Of a DNA stretch of 64,000 nucleotides, positions 59,801 to 64,000 are shown piece after piece. The translations under genes and the position numbers were made by a program. Numbering within the stretch: position 1 is the first letter of the stretch; each line of letters starts with the position of its first letter. Under the pieces are notes generated by a model. That model worked only from the letters and a program-made list of their open reading frames with translations, was not told the origin of the DNA and made no database searches. The DNA is taken from the NCBI GenBank assembly GCA_037389465.1, contig JAZARR010000105.1, positions 2,666,001 to 2,730,000 on the forward strand, in the 5' to 3' direction. The stretch comes from Baylisascaris procyonis (lineage: Eukaryota; Nematoda; Chromadorea; Rhabditida; Ascarididae).

Positions 59801-62800
59801 CCGTCGCGAAATCACGAACAAGCGAGCGCGCCGTTGATATGTGTACGTCTTTCTCGACACCTAAATGAGCTAGCTTACTGGACATTGTGCCGCTCAGATG
59901 TGACCCAAAACTGTAGTCCATCATATTGGAAGGAAACAAAGCTGGTAATGTGCATGTCTTCTGACAAGCTCATTGTGCTACAGTCTGGAGACACGGATTT
60001 AGAGAGGTTAAAGTCACCAAATTTATCACCTCTACAGATTCAATAAAGTGGCAGATTCAAATTTTCAGCATTAATCAATTCTGCGAAGAAATCGACACAT
60101 AAGAGAATCTGGTTTATGCATGACGGTACAATTTTACTATGTTCTTCTTGCAACCGTAACAAAAACGTATACGCACGTAATGCAGATAATTTCCGGCATT
60201 CCCTGACTGCCAACGCTGTACGGATCAGATTATACCTTTTAAAAATTTCACATTGTTTTCTAGAAGACGATTCGGAAGAATTGAAAAACAGGTGCACATA
60301 TTCAAGTAAGAGAGGAGCGAAAATCGATATGCGCTTCTTGTGATGAAAATTGTGAAGTGGAAAACAATGGTTAGAAAGACATTTATCAAAGGACGATTTT
60401 TGGCGTGATTATAAATTAGGAACTCAAAAACAATTTATTCAAAAACAACAAAAAGAAAATCTTTCCGAATGTAATGTCAATAAAGAAATTTATGCAAATG
60501 ACCATAAAAATGTTGGCAGAAATTTAGGAATCAACATTTCTTAAAATATACAACGCCTGAAAATCTTATTTTACAAAAGCATTCACCATTTCCGTACCTC
60601 TCGTCCTTAGTGTGGTGGGTAGTTAAAAAAGTCGAAAAATCCTTGGACTAAAAGTTCTCCTCCCTACCTTTCCCTCTCCCGCACGAATAGGTAGGCATAA
60701 AATCAGGACGAACTTTTGGTTGCTACAGACTTTGAACCGTACGAGGGAGCTATATGCCCTCCCCTACCCTCCCCCCCCCCCCCCATGAAATAGTGTGCGC
60801 AAATATGGGAGAATTGCTGCAATCTGTTGAAAAATTTAGCCGAAATAGTAAAAACTAACTGATGACCCTTCCAAGATTGCAGGTCATGTGGGATCATTGC
60901 CTTATTGGGTCATGAATTACAACTATCGTATGCATTACAACTAAGGCTGAATTACAACGAGGGCTCACATACATTCAAATAGGCAAAGAAAATCGATATT
61001 ACGGATTAATGCCTTTCTATAAAACTCGTTCATAATAAGCGTATAAATGAAGCTTTGCATTATGATTATAAATGCTTCATTATGTTACAATCTTATCTGA
61101 GATGAGAATAAATAAAAGAAACAAACTGCTTAGTGAATGATAGGGAATATTTTAGCAAATTGAGCACTGCATTACTCATAAACAACTTACTTAAAAGTAC
61201 CATCGATTGAATGATTGCGAGAAGACTCTTTCGCGCTGTAGCACTTAGATTGTGTAGCTTTTCTTGTACGAGTATTTGCACAACCTTCAATATAATCTTA
61301 TATTATCCACTAACCGACAGCCTAACAAACTTCAATAACAACAAAATAATTGCACTAACATCAAATACCTTCCCCATTCTCTGCAGATAACCCCCCTCAG
61401 AAAGGTAATCAACTATTAAACCCATTCCATTGGCTGCCTCCGCCTTTCTAACCCTCCTCTTTGTGCATAAACGTAAGGTTTATTTTTCAATCAGTGTGAT
61501 ATTAAAAGCCCATCGATTAGCCACTATGAATGATAAAGGTAAGGTGGGGGATGTGTCGATAATACTCTCATTTCTAATTGAGCGAAAACTTTTTTAGGTC
61601 TACCCTGCCTCTTGCCTTTAATACATCATCATGGGCTATCTTAGTTCGAAGAAGCAAGAAATCACAACTCACCTTAGAAATATAATTGAACTTGCGAATA
61701 TCCCTTACAGCACGTGCTAGATTGAGTCTATGAAACGCTTCACTCATACTCGTACAACCAACGAACTGCAATTATCACCTCTACGTAAACAAACTCTATA
61801 TTCGAAGTGAATTTCCTTATAACACCAACAACGAGCAATTCTTATAATACAAATTTCATTATAATCTCATTCATCGAGCAAAAAAAAACAATCTTCATAC
61901 AATTGGACTATTTTTTATCACCCACTCCTATTAATTCATAGAATGCTCTCAATTCGCATAGAATAGAAACCAACCAATAACCACTGTACACATCATATTA
62001 TAAGTGCCTCTTTTAATTAAAATTAAACCCATCAGCAATTTCAAACTATTACTATCTAAAATATGCACCCATATTTTAATATGAGATTCACTGTAAAAAA
62101 TGGAATTTCATTGATGGAGGATTTGCTAGCATGAAGATGCCGAAATTGTTTCTGAAAAACTTTTTTATTCGTAGGTAGGTCCGTGCATTTGTCCCATCTA
62201 GAAATGAGGAGTTTGAAATAAAGTTTCAAGCAGAGGATCTCTAAGGATGAAGAAGACAAAATATTTTTCGAAACGCCTGAGCCAGATATGCGTAGTTGGC
62301 CCTTCTGAGTGCTCCGATTCGTGCCTCGCTATCATTCGTTGTTCTCGATTAACGAAATAAGAAATTGCAGGTTTAATAAAAATGCACTCTTAATCTCATC
62401 AGAAGCATTTGCGGGCGTCAATTTCAACCATTCTGCAACCCCCTTCCCCCTCCCTCCCCTCCCTATTACGCCTTGCTGTGGACGATACTTCCCAACTTGT
62501 GTTAAATAACACCCCAATCCATTTAGTTCATTTTCCTCATTTTACAAAGAAGCAATTGTAGTTTCATCAGCAGGAAACCTAAAGACATCTATTTAGTGCA
62601 GACGGCTGCTAACACCCCAGCGATTTGAAGGAAAAACTATGTATCGAAGTCAGAATTGGTTCATAAGAGTCAAGAAGCTCCACGATCATCTTCTAGCCAT
62701 CTCCTATAGCGGAGCGATACCAATGGGATGATGACTCTTGCAAAACATACCTCTTTTGATTTTCCCTGCTTGATATAGCAGTGTGGAATCCAATTGTCGC

Positions 62801-63622
62801 TCTCTGAACCTTAAAAATAACCGTTGTTGCAGAATCGGTTTTATTCTAAAGTAACAGATTAAAACTACTGAAGAAATTTTATTGAAGAATGTTACGATGA
62901 AAATGAATGTATTTTATTGTCATATGCAATAAGAGTACTTTTATAGAAAAACATCTCTCATTATTTTTAATATTAAAACATTTAAACTACGATCAATCGA
63001 GTAATAGCTCAGTGCATTATTGCGAAAGCAATTCATATGAGCAATTTTGGTGACGCTTATTAGCATCATTGAGGGATTTAGGTGAGAAATTCCTCTCATC
63101 TCATAGTATAACTGTGAAATTAATCGAACTTCTATCGCTATTTAAAAGTACTGAATAAAACGACCTCTACAATCACATCTAACATATGATCATTTCATTG
63201 CGTATACTGAATGCTTTAAAAAATCACTTATCCTTTGGAAGCGTTTATGAGACACTAAAAGTAATCCAGCCAATAAATAAACCAACCCAATCGACGAGCA
63301 TCATTCGATGATCACTCATAAACCGGATTATAGATACGGCTGTTAACAGATGGAGAGATACTTGAGCCTTGAATTAGGGAGGGAGGAGAGGGAAACTTGA
63401 AAAAAGTAACGAAAAAGGAAACAAATAAACACTACATGTATAGGGCTGTGAATTTCCCGAATATAATTTAAATCTTTTACCTGATTCATCAGCATCGGAA
63501 CGACAAAAAGCATTTTCGTCGTTGCTGGAAAGTGAAAGCGTTGAATCGATACGTTGCAGCTTGATGGGCGACGAACAGCTTAATGGCCGTGATGGTAACG
63601 AAAACGCTTCCACGGCGCTCAT
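56858..63622 (-). CDS. FBXO25/FBXO32 (mfb-1): F-box protein, FBXO25/FBXO32 (atrogin-1) family
   Basis: Substrate adaptor of an SCF ubiquitin ligase; the family is muscle-linked (atrogin-1/MAFbx; nematode mfb-1). Exons: 63622-63481, 62809-62751, 61765-61673, 61284-61191, 60146-60099 (least certain), 59860-59629, 58220-57962 and 56944-56858; total 1014 nt, 337 aa (human 355-367), with all phases consistent. Matches in order: NWIPHCYIKQGKSKE (human KWIYVHKGSTKE), GCTSMSEAFHRL (GYCTLGEAFNRL), RDIRKFNYISK, LSATARKSLLAII, an F-box from about residue 210 (FMDLPRELLSIILRKLPDH), VWSTLCQFHFSQEQIAKHL (LWKKLCQYHFSERQIRKRL), CCHCRAMFWK and DHGHPCVSDD, ending PEQLIEMLLFL. The conserved vertebrate N-terminus (MPFLGQDWRSPG) is absent, replaced by a Ser-rich region. 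The ATG directly follows TTCTAG, a possible trans-splice acceptor; an upstream exon beyond the window cannot be excluded. Confidence 0.93.
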
Positions 63623-63634
63623 CTAGAAGTGGTT
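63617..63634 (-). promoter_or_regulatory. Possible trans-splice acceptor at FBXO25/32 start
   Basis: On the minus strand CCACTTCTAG abuts the initiator ATG directly, leaving no room for a normal leader unless it is spliced on. In nematodes this arrangement is typical of spliced-leader addition; a cis-spliced upstream exon is the alternative. A donor-like GTA|GTAAGT on the minus strand near 63980 would be one source of such an exon. Confidence 0.4.
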
Positions 63635-64000
63635 ATATTCAATTAGCTCACTCATTTATCATTTTTAACTTAAAAATATAATCTATCTATCAAAATATAC
63701 TAAACGAGCCGAAAAATAGTTAAGAAAACTCAGTAAAAAAAAAAAAAGAGATCCATAAAGCGTTCAGCAATTGCTGAATGGCGATAAACTTCACCTTCAA
63801 CTAGGAAGGACTAAAGAATCTTTTAAAGTGCCTAATTTCATGAATCATTTGCTACATCCCACATCCTCGTCTATGATGTTACTTTTTTATGCTTTAAACG
63901 AGCTTCTAAAACTTTATAGAACAATATACAAGACCAGCAACTTGTCTCGATTTTGGCTATTTCGTTGAAATGCACTTACTACGCCGGATAGTTGTGAGGT
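63635..64000. other. Sequence upstream of the FBXO25/32 gene, window edge
   Basis: A short stretch with a poly-A run near 63736-63747 and an unassigned plus-strand ORF of 65 codons. Near the edge a minus-strand donor-like site (GGCGTA|GTAAGTGC) may mark an upstream exon that extends past the window. Nothing else is supported. Confidence 0.3.

Noticed and set aside
59705..60046. Plus-strand ORF of 113 codons
   Set aside because: Antisense to the exon of the FBXO25/32 gene that is supported by homology and phase.

Overview
This is an AT-rich, intron-rich animal genomic window. It has no bacterial-type operons or long ORFs. Coding sequence appears as short exons (about 50-280 bp) separated by introns of about 0.1-2.8 kb with GT...AG borders. 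Acceptors are often TTTCAG, TTTTAG or TTGCAG, and several probable start codons lie just after an AG acceptor-like site. This would fit a nematode with spliced-leader trans-splicing, probably a parasitic one with long introns, but that placement is an inference from style; no spliced-leader gene or species-specific element was recognised.

Five conserved eukaryotic genes could be assembled by hand, all on the minus strand. From right to left (their transcriptional direction) they are: (1) 63622-56858, an F-box protein of the FBXO25/FBXO32 (atrogin-1) family, 8 exons; (2) 51944-46349, a DHHC palmitoyltransferase closest to ZDHHC3/ZDHHC7, 8 coding exons; (3) 39523-31415, an APMAP/strictosidine-synthase-like membrane-anchored beta-propeller protein, 9 exons; (4) 26968-22998, a CDC42 small effector (CDC42SE/SPEC) with CRIB motif, 3 coding exons; (5) 17928-9932, tRNA-dihydrouridine synthase 1 (DUS1L), 8 recognised exons with an unresolved last exon. 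Nearly all junctions keep reading phase, and the summed coding lengths (337, 316, 441, 128 and at least 476 aa) are close to family norms except for the longer CDC42SE.

The rest is intronic or intergenic DNA: five (TA)n tracts, homopolymer runs, an approximately 670-bp G/T-rich minisatellite directly upstream of the APMAP start, a perfect 4 x 96-bp tandem array in the last CDC42SE intron, tRNA-like (SINE-type) sequences near 8 kb, and a broken ORF near 54.5 kb that may derive from a retroelement. The leftmost 9.9 kb contains no gene I can support.

The genes are functionally unrelated: ubiquitin-ligase adaptor, protein palmitoylation, ER/plasma-membrane arylesterase-like protein, Cdc42 signalling and tRNA modification. 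CDC42SE proteins are known to be palmitoylated on an N-terminal Cys pair, so a functional link with the DHHC enzyme is conceivable but not shown. No unmistakably new system was found. The most unusual points are splice-site anomalies in APMAP, the extended CDC42SE tail and the two tandem arrays.
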